The translations under genes were made by a program, and so were the position numbers. Below the pieces are notes generated by a model, which saw nothing but the letters and a program-made list of their open reading frames with translations, ran no database searches and was not told the origin of the DNA. DNA of 64,000 nucleotides from Hymenolepis diminuta (lineage: Eukaryota > Platyhelminthes > Cestoda > Cyclophyllidea > Hymenolepididae), in the NCBI GenBank assembly GCA_900708905.1, contig CAADRB010000029.1, forward strand, positions 1,272,978-1,336,977, given 5' to 3'. Each line of letters begins with the position of its first letter. Position 1 is the stretch's first letter. Of the stretch, positions 24,201-35,085 are shown one piece after another.

Positions 24201-27173
24201 ATATAAAATGCTTTCCTTGTTTTAGACTATGAAGAACTTTCTGCAGGGCTACTACAAGTGTTCACTAGAGCAAACTTTAGAGTTGGGCGCCCTAGTGTTC
24301 ATCTGGCAAACGGAAGAAACGCCTGGTTCACAGTATGCATTTCATGTTACTGAAATTTAATTAAGTAGAGTTGACGTTATTTGATTTATTTAACGCGTTT
24401 CCACGCTATGCTTTACAGAACTTCTCTAGACCAAATTATTCCAAAGAATATGCTTTCTTGTGTAACTGATGCTCAATGGATTTCGGTATGGTTTTAGCTG
24501 CAATTTAAAGTTATTAAATTGCTATCCGTTTACCTATTCGTTTTCTTAAGAAACTGACCTCTGTAATCGGCACAAATAGCCGCCTCAGTCGAAAAGATAT
24601 TCCAAAGAATTTCCTGAATGCTATTAACAAGATTATCAACTTTGGTTCCTCTTTTTACCACGTCCAGGTAAGTTTATCTATCTCAGCTCTTATAAATTTC
24701 CAATCGCTTAAGAAGTTGGTATGCAATATACAGGTCAAACGATTGGATGCATAGCTTTAAGGTCTGTTAAACTTGGGACTTTCTCCTGTTCATTACTCAA
24801 CCTAGCATGGAGGACAAAGTTATCTTCCCTCTAAATTTCGAGCCTTCATTGAGATTATTCGTTCGTATCCTTCATATTTTGAAGATGAATTAGTTTTGGT
24901 TTAAGCAAGTCATAATGGAAGATTGTATCCTAATACGTGATACCTTAACCACTCATGGCCTAATGTATTCAATAATTGGTCATTTGAAACCACTAAATTT
25001 GTATTAATAGTATTATACGAGTGTATTTGCTTCATTTCCAAAGTTCTTACTGATTTCGTGAGGCTCATTAATAAAGAAGCTCGGAACACATTAGAATTCA
25101 CAAGTTTTCAGCTCATCATCTCTTTCTCCTTGACCAATCTGCTTCAAGTGACAAAAAGCATTTCTTGAAATATTCCTAGTACTCAGTTCATGATCTTTAT
25201 GGATCTGCGGAATTTTTGTACTTTCTATAGGAGACGGATGTACTTGTAGCACCAAGTAACATACTAGCTTTAAATCTGAACATTATCAACTAACCGTTCT
25301 CTCGCTATTGTGATAAGATTGACGTTATTATCCAATCGTTTAAACTCGCGTAATTCATGAAGTATTTTATCGTTTCGCAATGAATTATAATTGGTTCAAG
25401 AAATATGCGACTGAGAAATTGCATCTGATTGGAAAATGAACAGAACGATGCTCCAACCTATAGACTTCTTAGTCCAAAGGGTTTTACTTCTTAAAATTGA
25501 ATGCCTCTAATTTAACTCTTCTCTGTCGTTTCTTTTTATTAGTGCAATATTGATGGCTATATATCCTCCTGTCCATCCTGTCTTTAACACAAACTTTATC
25601 GGATCATTTGTTTAAGGGTTGACTTAATGATAATCTTTTGTTTGTTTGTTTGTTTTGTAATATAAGGCTCTTCCATGCAATTGGAATGCCAGTAAGTCTA
25701 GTTTTTTCGGCTTTGATCTCTCTGCCTAGTTGCAGTCAATTCAGATCCTAAGAGCAATGGATAAGAAAGATTATAGCTACTTCTAGAAAATTTTTTTATC
25801 AAATTAATACTATATATGAATACAAATTCTCTTCATTTTGTTGATGTTCGGAGATCAAACACCGTCATGTTGATAACAGTTGTTGTCCAAATAAGTTAGA
25901 GTCTTGTATTGAAAAGATTCGAAAACACGAGGAGTGGATTATTCGAAGATGGTAGTTGACTAGATCGATAGAGTGATAGTGTCAGTAAGTTAAGTTTCTA
26001 AATGAAGTGGTGGTTGCGTACTTCTTAAGATAAGATTACTCGGAGGGTTGTAAAAATGCCACCAATAAAGCATCAGTACTGCTGGTTGCGGGGAATTCTA
26101 GGATTAGCAAGGGTTTTTATAGTCTCAAATCACTTCGGGTACTCACTAAGGGGTCATAGACGTGATTAGGAACTTTTATAAAAACAGATGCTCTAGTGAG
26201 CACTGCTAAATAAATAAGTTTTCGTAAGTTGCGAAGCGGTAAATCTCAGCTTAAATCTTACTGTCTAAAAGCTCGCAGAAATGAAGATGAGGTGGGAGCA
26301 ACCACCTTTTCTAAGAGCCTGTATAATTTCAGATTTTATTCTTCTTCGGGCATTAAAAGAATTAGAGCTGGATCGTGAAATGTTCTAAAATAAAAATTCG
26401 TGAGAATTTATATCTACGTTCGTGAAGTCAATGCATTTGCCTCCCTAATCGTCTTGAAGACTAATCTTCATCGTAAATGAACTTCTTAAGTACCCAAAGA
26501 GGCGCAAATTGCATCAAGTGCTCCAGAGATTTCTTTTCCTTTCAAGAAAGAATTCCTCATTTTTTGCTTTCCTCTCCAGTTTGTAGCTGTAATGTTTTAA
26601 AACTTTACAACTTTATTTCCAAATTGTATTTGCATTGTTATAATAAGCGATCATTTTTATTGACCGAATAGGTCCAATATTAAGTTTATGATAATATCTG
26701 TCATGACAAACGTCCGATGCAGTGTTTTACGACTTACAGTTAAACGGCTTTTTTCATACTTAAAATCATTTTTTCCTCAGGGTCATTGTAATATCTATTA
26801 TGTTAGGTTCACTGACCTGTACCTTTCTTAATTTAAGGTTGATGAATCAAACTCTAAGAGGTTGTTGATCGTGGATGACAATGCCATAGCTCTTCTTGAC
26901 GAGATGAATGAGGTAAGTCATGCGAATTTCATCCGATTCAAAGTAAGGACGTGAATTAATTTATTAGGTTCCTTGTTGATCCTTTAGACCAGACAATGGT
27001 CCCACAAAATTGGAAATATCGCAGAATGCTGGCAAGAAAATCAGAAGATATGCATTCACATGCGAAGGGCAAACTCTATTATCAAGCTCTTGACTACTGA
27101 AACAACTGCATATAATGTCTGTGATTTGATTAACTCATACATTCGTTATCACAAACTTCTCGCCTTAAAATAG
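5097..27173 (+). CDS. MYO7A: Unconventional myosin VII (33-exon model, about 2317 aa)
   Basis: The gene is complete, from ATG at 5097 to TAG at 27171-27173. The 33 joined exons total 6954 nt, divisible by three, and no internal stop was seen. Domains in order: motor (residues 1 to about 803), IQ lever arm (about 804-925), a low-complexity linker, MyTH4-FERM (about 1120-1650), SH3 (about 1685-1750), MyTH4-FERM (about 1845-2317). This is the class VII order, and the length is close to vertebrate MYO7A (about 2215). Known role: an actin-based motor that tethers membrane and adhesion cargo in actin protrusions. Start choice: ATG GCA GAT followed by a GT donor joins in frame to the exon opening GDYIWIKP, the usual myosin VII N-terminus. 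Oddities are a long Ser/Thr-rich insert before switch II, four rather than five recognisable IQ motifs, and no charged helix after them. Exons are listed in the domain entries. Confidence 0.93.
8360..8590 (+). other. Ser/Thr-rich insertion in the myosin motor before switch II
   Basis: In exon 8, about 77 residues lie between INEAIYKAP and [13 protein letters not shown]. Vertebrate myosin VIIa has about ten residues there. The insert is rich in Ser, Thr, Asn, Pro and Gly, with runs such as [10 protein letters not shown] and [12 protein letters not shown]. It has no stop and no GT-AG signal that would remove it cleanly in frame, so it reads as a real surface loop. It sits between the helix that follows switch I and the strand that leads to switch II. 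Confidence 0.8.
12273..15410 (+). other. Large myosin intron 11, with a 10-base assembly gap
   Basis: The donor GTAAGT at 12273 and the acceptor TTTCAG ending at 15410 define a 3.1 kb intron between the converter and the first IQ exon. Unknown bases fill 14631-14640. The part from about 14300 to 14630 is CT-rich and contains an open frame, but nothing recognisable. No other element was identified. Confidence 0.7.
15411..16760 (+). other. MYO7A: Myosin VII lever arm (IQ motifs), exons 12-13
   Basis: Exons 15411-15590 and 16575-16760. The translation shows about four IQ-type repeats: [51 protein letters not shown] and [17 protein letters not shown]. Such helices bind calmodulin-family light chains and stiffen the lever. 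Vertebrate MYO7A has five. Exon 13 has two possible donors, GTATAT at 16729 and GTAAGT at 16761. Only the second joins in frame to exon 14; the first reads into a stop. No exon was found in the flanking introns 15591-16574 and 16761-17705. Confidence 0.85.
17706..18560 (+). other. MYO7A: Myosin VII post-lever linker, exons 14-15
   Basis: Exons 17706-17948 and 18224-18688. Where vertebrate MYO7A has a long Glu/Arg/Lys single alpha helix, this protein has a mixed acidic and hydrophobic segment ([32 protein letters not shown]). Then comes VDTLFEDVF, which aligns with the start of the vertebrate post-helix domain, and a basic Ser-rich low-complexity stretch. The first MyTH4 domain begins near 18561 with [15 protein letters not shown]. 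Confidence 0.8.
18561..22275 (+). other. MYO7A: First MyTH4-FERM module of myosin VII
   Basis: Exons: the end of 18224-18688, then 18768-18854, 20472-20772, 20847-21199, 21250-21477, 21552-21710, 21785-22038 and 22103-22275. MyTH4 signatures are [40 protein letters not shown] and [17 protein letters not shown] signatures are [15 protein letters not shown] and ATNLICFQ. The tail ends with a PH-like lobe ([15 protein letters not shown]). MyTH4-FERM modules bind cargo adaptors and can fold back on the motor. The part between exons 16 and 17 is shorter than in vertebrates, so a small exon in 18855-20471 could have been missed, although the direct join keeps frame. Confidence 0.88.
19156..20026 (+). 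pseudogene. Decayed coding sequence inside a myosin intron, identity unknown
   Basis: Three long overlapping open stretches lie end to end. The first runs from 19156 to the TAA after GYVINPSEF and contains one stop. The second includes [17 protein letters not shown] and [19 protein letters not shown]. The third runs from about 19560 to the TAA at 20024-20026 and contains one stop. Together they cover about 290 codons with two frame changes and two internal stops and no obvious introns, as expected of a retrocopied, decaying cellular gene. I do not recognise the family. It has no reverse transcriptase, integrase or transposase motif. It lies wholly in the myosin intron 18855-20471 on the same strand. 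Confidence 0.45.
22344..22806 (+). other. MYO7A: SH3 domain exon of myosin VII
   Basis: This single exon carries the SH3 landmarks [12 protein letters not shown] near the start, a middle strand ending in [18 protein letters not shown], and [13 protein letters not shown]. That is the fold and position of the SH3 domain between the two MyTH4-FERM modules of myosin VII. The second half of the exon is a linker rich in Ser and Asn with no recognised domain. Confidence 0.85.
22865..27173 (+). other. MYO7A: Second MyTH4-FERM module and C-terminus of myosin VII
   Basis: Exons: 22865-23164, 23299-23451, 23529-23634, 23743-23953, 24029-24159, 24226-24332, 24419-24485, 24551-24667, 26838-26912 and 26988-27173. 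MyTH4 landmarks are [56 protein letters not shown] and [16 protein letters not shown] landmarks are [23 protein letters not shown] and LELGALVF, then the last lobe [14 protein letters not shown] and the terminal helix [17 protein letters not shown] 2.2 kb intron (24668-26837) splits the last lobe; nothing was recognised in it. Confidence 0.9.
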
Positions 27174-29714
27174 ATCTACCGAACATTACTCATCCAACTG
27201 AGATTCCCAGTCACCCTGTGAAATCCTTTTTTTCTTTTTACCCATTGTGCATTTACTTGCTCTCTCCTGTGAAATTATTAATTAACATTGAGTGAGAGAA
27301 GAGTCCTTAACGTCAATGAACTCAAAGTATCTACATCTTATGTGAATCATTTCTTATTTATTGCCGATTGCTTTGAGTTTTGTCTATGAATCTCTCTCTG
27401 ACTCTCTTATAGGTCTTGTTTAAATCCCTCTTTAAGTTGTCTTTTAGTAGCTTGAATCTTTTTTATTCCTTTATCGGTCGACTGTTATGAAATAGATAAT
27501 TTTCTTTCGTAATGAATTTGCCTTTTCTTGAAGGATTATTCTGTATTATCAATTATTCTGATTTTGATGAAAAGATTATAAACACTCGACAGCACAGGTC
27601 ATTAGCACAATCCAAAGTAATCCTGTAAAGGGTGTCACGTTTGTAAAAAGTTGTACTTTATTCCAGGTTTACATCACACTTAAACTGGGATAAAAGAAGA
27701 TTCAACTTTTAAAGTGTACCGTCAGAAAGTTAATATGTTATTTAAACTGTCAACTTTTGTACGCATTCATTTGGTAAAATTTGTTTAGGGAACACAAATT
27801 GAAGAATATATGATAATAGAAAGTAAAAAACATTCGAGTTTTTGTTCAACCGAATCAAAACTAGAAATTTTAGAATTAATAAATATGAATTTTCACCTTG
27901 CGCAAATGCCGTTTATTGAGCTAAGTTAAGTTTCACATTTTTAGTTGATAGTAAAAATATAAGTTTCAGCTTATGCCGGCTTAATCCCTCCGTAGTAGTG
28001 AAGAGGGAAGTAACGCAACAACCCATTATTTCATCTTGAAAATTCGAGACGTAAGCTTTCTCCTGATATCAATCAAAACGGATTTTGTTTGTGGAATTTA
28101 TGACAGTAAGCTGCAAGTAATTCCTGTCGGGTAAAAATTAATAAATATTATAAAATGTGCATATTTGTTAAATGCGCTAAATTAAATGGTCGCCGCTTCG
28201 CATAAGTTTGAATAAAGCCCAATATTTTGATAATCTCGTGTTATTTTTTATTTGGGGGTGGGAGGGAGGAGGTGGATTATGGTTATTTAAGAAGCTAATA
28301 ATGTTAAAATAAATCCAAACCTACCCCTCAGGTAAACTAGTTCAATTACCCCCCAATCATCTTGAGAGTTAATAAACTGAAAACAACCTCTCAAGTATCC
28401 TGAAGTTAAAAAGGACGAAAGATACGATATCTTCATATTTTGCTTTCCAAATATAATTCTGTAAATATAATTTCGCTGTCTATACATCATTTATGACCTA
28501 AACACATATGAATACGAGCATTAGCTGCTCATTTTTTGGATTGATCATAAGATTACTATGTTTATTTTAAGAAAATCTAGGATATGATAAAAATAGTTTC
28601 TATACGGTAATTTCTAATCAGTCGATAATGAGAGCGGCAACCGTTCCATTATGGTGATTAAGTGTTTGGTTATCGGTTTTCGTAATCTGCGAATCCTTTC
28701 ATGCTCATAACGTTACATTCGATTTATTGAAACATCTGGTTTGACAAAATTGATGATAAATTTGCAGTGATAACTGAAAAGCAATAAATCAGTATGTTTG
28801 ATGGTTTCTGTAGGCGCACATCTGGATTTGTGTAGATGATGGCAACTGTTTCTTCTCTAAAGATTTACGAGAGTCTACTTGGAAATCTGTTGCAGTCCAG
28901 CAGTGAACAATGCTTATGATTAATAAAACTACATCAGCTACATCTCCTCCAATCAATTACATCCATTTGAAGTTCTTCCTGAAATGCTTTCCATAAGGTT
29001 TGGAGAATACAAGACATTGAATAGGTAAAAATTAGACTCTTAAAACATCCAGAAAGATTTTCATTTTCGAATTAAAGGGACATGTAATTCTCCCGGTTAC
29101 CTTAATCCAAAAACCAGATTTCTAGGAATTTTGGCTAGTTAATTATACAATCAAGTCCGGATGGTCGGCTTATTGAAGAAGGAATTGTAAATATTTAGCA
29201 TTTGCATACAACTGAAAAGACTCATTGATTAATGAAATATCATAAAATGAAAGTAAATATTATAAAGGCTTCTGATTAACTCATAACTTTATTTTTGAGG
29301 TAGTATATAGGTTGAGAAAGATGAAGCCACTGCGTGGTTTGTATTGAAGTACTTCTTATTTAATTTTAAAATAGAGAAAATAAAAGAAAAAGATAATTCA
29401 GATAAAGTGGTCAATTTCTTTACCATAAGTTCTAGAACTAAATCTCTTTAGTGAACTTCTAAATAAATTCTACTACTTATTTGAATTGGGCTTTCAGAAT
29501 GCCTAACTTTGGTTAATCGCAGTTTCGAAGTTATTAGTCGTTTTCAGAAGAATAATCTGATTTAAAGATATTCATATTCAATAAATTTTTGTGCATTCAA
29601 CTGCTACTCTAATCAATGAACTAGATCCCAACCTTATAAGACAATATTCTCTTCTCCTAAATCTAGTTCACAAATTATATGCATCCAATCAGTTAATAAT
29701 CCTTTCATTCATCA

Positions 29715-29995
29715 ATTTTAATGCTGACGGCGCTGACTGAGAAAGCCAAAGTCCCGAGATGAGCGAACTCAAAAAATCAGGGGTAAGAAGAGACTCTAGA
29801 CTCATCCCATCCCAAGCTCCCCTTCCGGTTCGTCCTTTCTCCAATCTAACTCCCCCCACTCCACTTCTGTTCCCCATTCAACTCAACTCGATGCGCTCAA
29901 CTCCTTCATTGGCCCTAGTGACCGGCTGATGGCACGTGTCGCCAGCATTTTCGCCTCTATCTTCCCATTTCTTCCTCCCCCCTCTACACTGAGGA
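29715..29995. other. GC- and pyrimidine-rich island in an AT-rich interval
   Basis: The composition changes sharply here, with long pyrimidine tracts on the plus strand (around 29820-29880 and 29960-29990) and a CACGTG E-box core near 29933. No supported coding frame. It could be a regulatory element or an old repeat; the sequence alone does not decide. Confidence 0.35.
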
Positions 29996-32900
29996 AATGA
30001 ATCTTGGTTGGGGTGTAAAAAACAAATTCATGCAAATCGAATGAGAAAGGATTTGGAAAATGTAAGTCTCGACCTTCAGTGATCAGCTATCGGTTTATTA
30101 TCGTTAGAATATTCATTAATTACAAATCATTTAAGTAGTCAATTGTCAAGCCTTATAGGGATTTTCAAAAATCCATCATAATGTTTTTGGGGATTAATTG
30201 AAAGATCAAAGTGCCAACTGGGAGTATTTGGTTTCACCTTAATAGTCCTCGGGAAAAATTTGTTTAGGTACGAAATGGTAAGGAAGTAACTCGCCATTTT
30301 AACATTAAAAAAATCTTATTATCAGTCATTTCTATGAATTTAAAACACTAGAAGACTGCCATTTACTTCAAATCTACTATTTTTAGTCATGGAAAACATC
30401 TTAGCAAAAGGAATGGTAGAAGCAGTTCAATCAATATATGAGACATCCATGCATATGCCAGGAATCAAAGCTTTACTGCGTCTGTGCTCTGAAACTGCCA
30501 TTACGTTATCTCACGATTTATTTTTTTCTTTCGCAATCCATTAACTTATTTCTAATAGTCATTACGGTGAAATTCTGGATAGCAGGATTTCATGTGATTT
30601 TGAAGCCATCTTTCTTACCTAATGTCTTAAAACAACTTTACAGCGCAAGGAAGTCTTGAAAATTAGAACAACAAACACCAGAAAAATAGGCCTGACATAG
30701 TTTAAATTGAAATTCCAATTATAAAGAAGTTTCTTTAACTCTCCGGGATACCATTACACAATCCATTACATGAACTTGATATGATTATTCTTGTTGTTCT
30801 TTTCGTCAATAATCCATCATTTTCTTTGAACTCGAAAAATAGGCCTTTTGAATTTCATCGTGCAGATAACGTGTACGTGAACAACTTTATGAACGTTTAT
30901 ACTTTAGGGAGTCCTTTTCAACCATTCTCCTTATTTGCTAACTGAAAATGCTCCGTTTCTGGATTAGACCACCAAGTATAATTTAACCGTCAAATGTAAT
31001 AAATATTTCAAATGGTATGAAGGTTCAAAATTGTTCACATATTCGTTTGAAGACTGGCCAAGCCTATCAATTTGACCAAATGTGGAAAACGAAGTAAAGT
31101 TTACAGTTCTTATTCGTGTGAAATGAACGCATTAGTGGGCTGGGACATATCTGCCAAAGGGGAGCTCTTGAGATCACCCGAGTCAAAATTCTCGGACCGC
31201 ATAGACCGTGGTCCATTGTCACTCGTGAGAACACCATGTGTGGCCGTTGAGACTACTCAAATTTATCTTCAAAATCGTAGACTTCTTTATTAACATGCAT
31301 TAGCAACATCCAGGGCTTTACTATCAGTTTTAAATAAATTTGTTTAGAAATATTTACCTGAATGACAACAATTGACTTATTTGCCAACTTGTTATGGTCT
31401 CGGTCATCCACATTCGAATGAATACGAGTAAAGTTGGGAGCCAACTTTTTGTCCTTTAAATCGAGGACTTAATTGTCATCTTGATGCTTTAATGATCATC
31501 ATTCCCCAATTATTTTCAAATCTTTGGTGCCTGGTTTTTATCAAGAATTATTAGAACTTCATATTAATAAAAACTATTTACTTTAGTTCATCAGAAAGAA
31601 GTAATATTCTGTTTAATTAATTGTAACACATGTGTTATTTTGCTTTGTTTTTAAGCATTTTAAGGGATTGTCTTAATTCTCCCTCCAGTGCATATCCTAA
31701 ATTCGGTAATCTAGAGAGTTATGGTTATTTTTTGTTTATTCTTTCCAAAATATACAGTTCTAGCAGAATATAAACAGGTCATAACTGGACAGAAGGATAC
31801 ATAGCTTCCATACTGAAGTAGATTGGAGAGAGGGAGCTCTGCGAGATTATTTTCATTTTTATGCTCTTTACGAGTTCCGATTTGTAACGTTTAGTTCTGA
31901 AATTCATAATCTGCTAATAATGAGTTGTCTAGTTTTCTAATATGCCACATGTTTAGTTGGGAAGGATGAAGAAAACTTCGCGGTGATCAGCGTGAACATC
32001 AGTCAAACTAGAGGTAGCAAGGTCAGTGTCCATATGCTCACATCTAGTGATGTGGATGACCAACCATGCTGTTTAATTACAGTGGACAATAATGGTGGTA
32101 AAATTTTAATTCTTACCAGAGCAGCTCCAGGATATCTTCCTTCTGCTCAAGTCCAGTGCTATTAACATCTCCCTTAATGGACTTAGGACGTTTTTGACAA
32201 GCTCAACTCCATCAATGTGTCAGGCTCTATTGGACGGGTTGTGGATGTACCAAAATAGAAATGTTTAAAATCAGCATATTTCTAGTTAATGAGCACTGAG
32301 CTTGAAGGAAATGTCCCTTTTGTCTCTAATCCGTAATAAAATTTCAGGTTATTTTTCCCAATTTCGGCCTACAGTGGTTGACTTAGATATTCCATTTAAC
32401 TATTTTCATCATATTCCAAAATATCAACATTGTCATGTTGGGAAAAATTAGAGTATAATTTATTTCATGATAAATTGTAGATTTGAATACAAAGGAACTA
32501 GGTGCCATAGAATACCTATTCTTTGGGAATTTCCAATTTGATAGTTAGATTGATATCAATTTGTGTTCATTATAATAAATATGAAATGCACCAAGGGTAC
32601 CTTGTTAGTGTAAATAAGAATTTCGTCGGATGCAACAAGTTTGTAAGGAAGAACTTGGTCACGCAACCAGTATTCTGAATTTTGCAACTGGATGTATGCT
32701 TTCTTATGATCCTCTCGAAATCAGGGCTGCTCTGTGGAATACAAAATGAAGAGAAAATAAGCTTATTCGAATATAAATTTCCGAAAGAAAGAAATTGAAT
32801 CGAAATTTGAGAACGTCAAAATGTAAGAAGGATAATCACTGAGTTTCACAGACCTCTGCAATAAATGTTTTGAAACCTATGTGCCCTTTTACCGATTCAT

Positions 32901-34224
32901 ATAGTTGATGTGGTACACTGATGAATGAAATTATTTACCCACATGATAGGAAGGCATGTTGTAGCAAAACCACTGATATATGATAGTGACAGGACAAAGT
33001 TTCACAACAAATGACTGAAGTTAGAGTCCCTCTGGAATAGTCTTTACGATGATTAAATAAATTTTCCTTTACAATGAACTATCTATATATATGATCGTCT
33101 CTTATCTCCCACGTAAAGTTGACAGACATTAATAGCGAAGTTTTGCATAAGCAGAAGAATAAGGATAGGTCACAATACCAAAAATTCAATAAAGCACAGA
33201 GAAAATAAACCTCGGGAAGAGTAAATGATTGAAAGTAATCTAATTGTATCGATTATGCATCATTTTTCCTAGCGTAAATTCGAATAAATTGTTATTTTTA
33301 GCCGTCATAATCCTGCTATCTTGGACATTAGAATGTTGTAGGATCAAAAAATCCGATCTAAAGTCAAACGAAGTGGGACTCCTTTGATACCCTGACTTTA
33401 TTCTCGACTTATATTCGGTCCCCTTCCCTTTGCTTCTCAGTGGACTATTTTACTCTTACATGAGTCGTGATGTTATTTACGAGAAATTAATTATAAAACG
33501 TTTTTGCCTTACCTTGGGTTAATAATATGCCGTATATATGATATTAATACAAACATCAGTGTTTCATTGTAACGTATCCGAACAGGTGAGTTATAAAAGC
33601 AAATGGTTTTAAATTTAAATTACTCCACTTGTCCATTTCTAAAATTCCAAAAGAACAATTGTTTAACAGGTATTAATTATGAGAAAACAACTGAAAAGGA
33701 GGCCAACAAACAGTCTCATACGATATGTAACGGGATTGGGGTTAGTAATATGCCGGTAATGAAGTCAGGATGGTACAACTCTTATCGTATTTGAATTCGG
33801 AACCAATGATTTGTCCATATTAGTGATGTAGAAACGGTCAATCTTCATCGTTTAACTTCCAATCTCATGAGGTGTGATTAAGCCCACGATATTGGGAGCT
33901 TCTTGACCGGTCGATCTACAATTGCTTTTATCATTTGACAGCCAGGATCAACAATATAATTAACATAGTATAACTTATCACAGCTCACATCCAGGAGCGT
34001 ATATAAATTTGCAAAATCGACCACAAATTTATATCACTACATATTTGTCTTAGCATGAACACTCAACTAGGCCTAAAACCTTTAAAGAGGCATTAGACAA
34101 TTTCTTTAAGTAATTTCTCAGGATCTAAATACCACAACTCCAATGGAGCCCGCATTTATAAAGGTAAATTAAGCTCTGGGGTGATAGTAATTTGTTAAAC
34201 ATATCTTTCCGATGAATGTGACAA

Positions 34225-34580
34225 TGGCCATTTTCCCGCCATATTCGTCAGCGACGCCGTCAGTGATTTCCCACTGTTGGCTTAGCGACACTGACTTGTC
34301 TTAACTAGTAAGACACGTGTCGAGGTGGGGAGTAAACGAAGGAATTTAACTTCTCGCTAAAAATCAGCTCTTTACTTGTCTCTCCTTAACAGTCTCGCGA
34401 TGTCAAGCCGGAAAGGGGAGGGAGGGGAAGGAGTTGAGTATGAAGGAGGATCGGAAATATTCTTCCCCCNNNNNNNNNNNNNNCCTACGCATTGAGCACA
34501 CGACCAGGAGATACTCCAATTATGCACCTGAATGAGCTCTTTTCGATGTCTCTCTCACAGATCCTTCCTCCCACAGACTT
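34225..34580. other. GC-rich island with an assembly gap
   Basis: A block richer in G and C than its surroundings, with a purine-rich stretch at about 34405-34460 followed by 14 unknown bases at 34470-34483. After the gap, a short string (TTGAGCACACGACC and what follows, from about 34491) resembles TTGAGCACATGACC near 47174, hinting at a shared repeat. No gene was seen. Confidence 0.35.
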
Positions 34581-35085
34581 ATAAAATAATGTTTTTGGGA
34601 GAGCTCTTAATTCATTTAATTTAATTATCTATCTTTTCTAATTTACCCCAAATCGCCACCTCTTGATTGATACATAGACCGATTAGAGTATGCTCACAGG
34701 AGCACATCACTATGCACAGGCTGAAACTTTAATTTTAATCAGAAATACTTTGGTATATGGATCGTAAGCTTATTTCAGATTTTGAATTATATCTATATTG
34801 TTAATAAATGGGCAGCGATGTTAAATCTCCATGCAGTTCGAATAAAATATAAGCATAATTTCAAGATTTTCCATTATATTAATTATCAAAGTCCATTCTA
34901 CAAATGCACCGGAATAAAATCTGACAAGCTGAAATGTATGTTATAAGTCGGAGAGAATATTACATTTTCAGACGGTTCCCCACTAGCTATTAAACGGATT
35001 TAACTTTACTACGCATACCTACTTTCTCTCTGAGTGAATTTCTTGTATTTTTGGTTAAGTTGTGACACCAAATAGGAAGATAGAA

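Larger units (their letters stand above)
27174..35080. other. Gene-poor interval after myosin VII
   Basis: About 7.9 kb. The first part must hold the myosin 3' UTR; AATAAA-like strings are frequent, so no polyadenylation site can be singled out. Open frames here (for example 30438-30659, 31072-31293 and 31983-32165, all plus) match no family I know and have AT-rich, non-coding-looking composition. GC/CT-rich islands at about 29715-29995 and 34225-34580 stand out and are listed separately. Confidence 0.55.
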
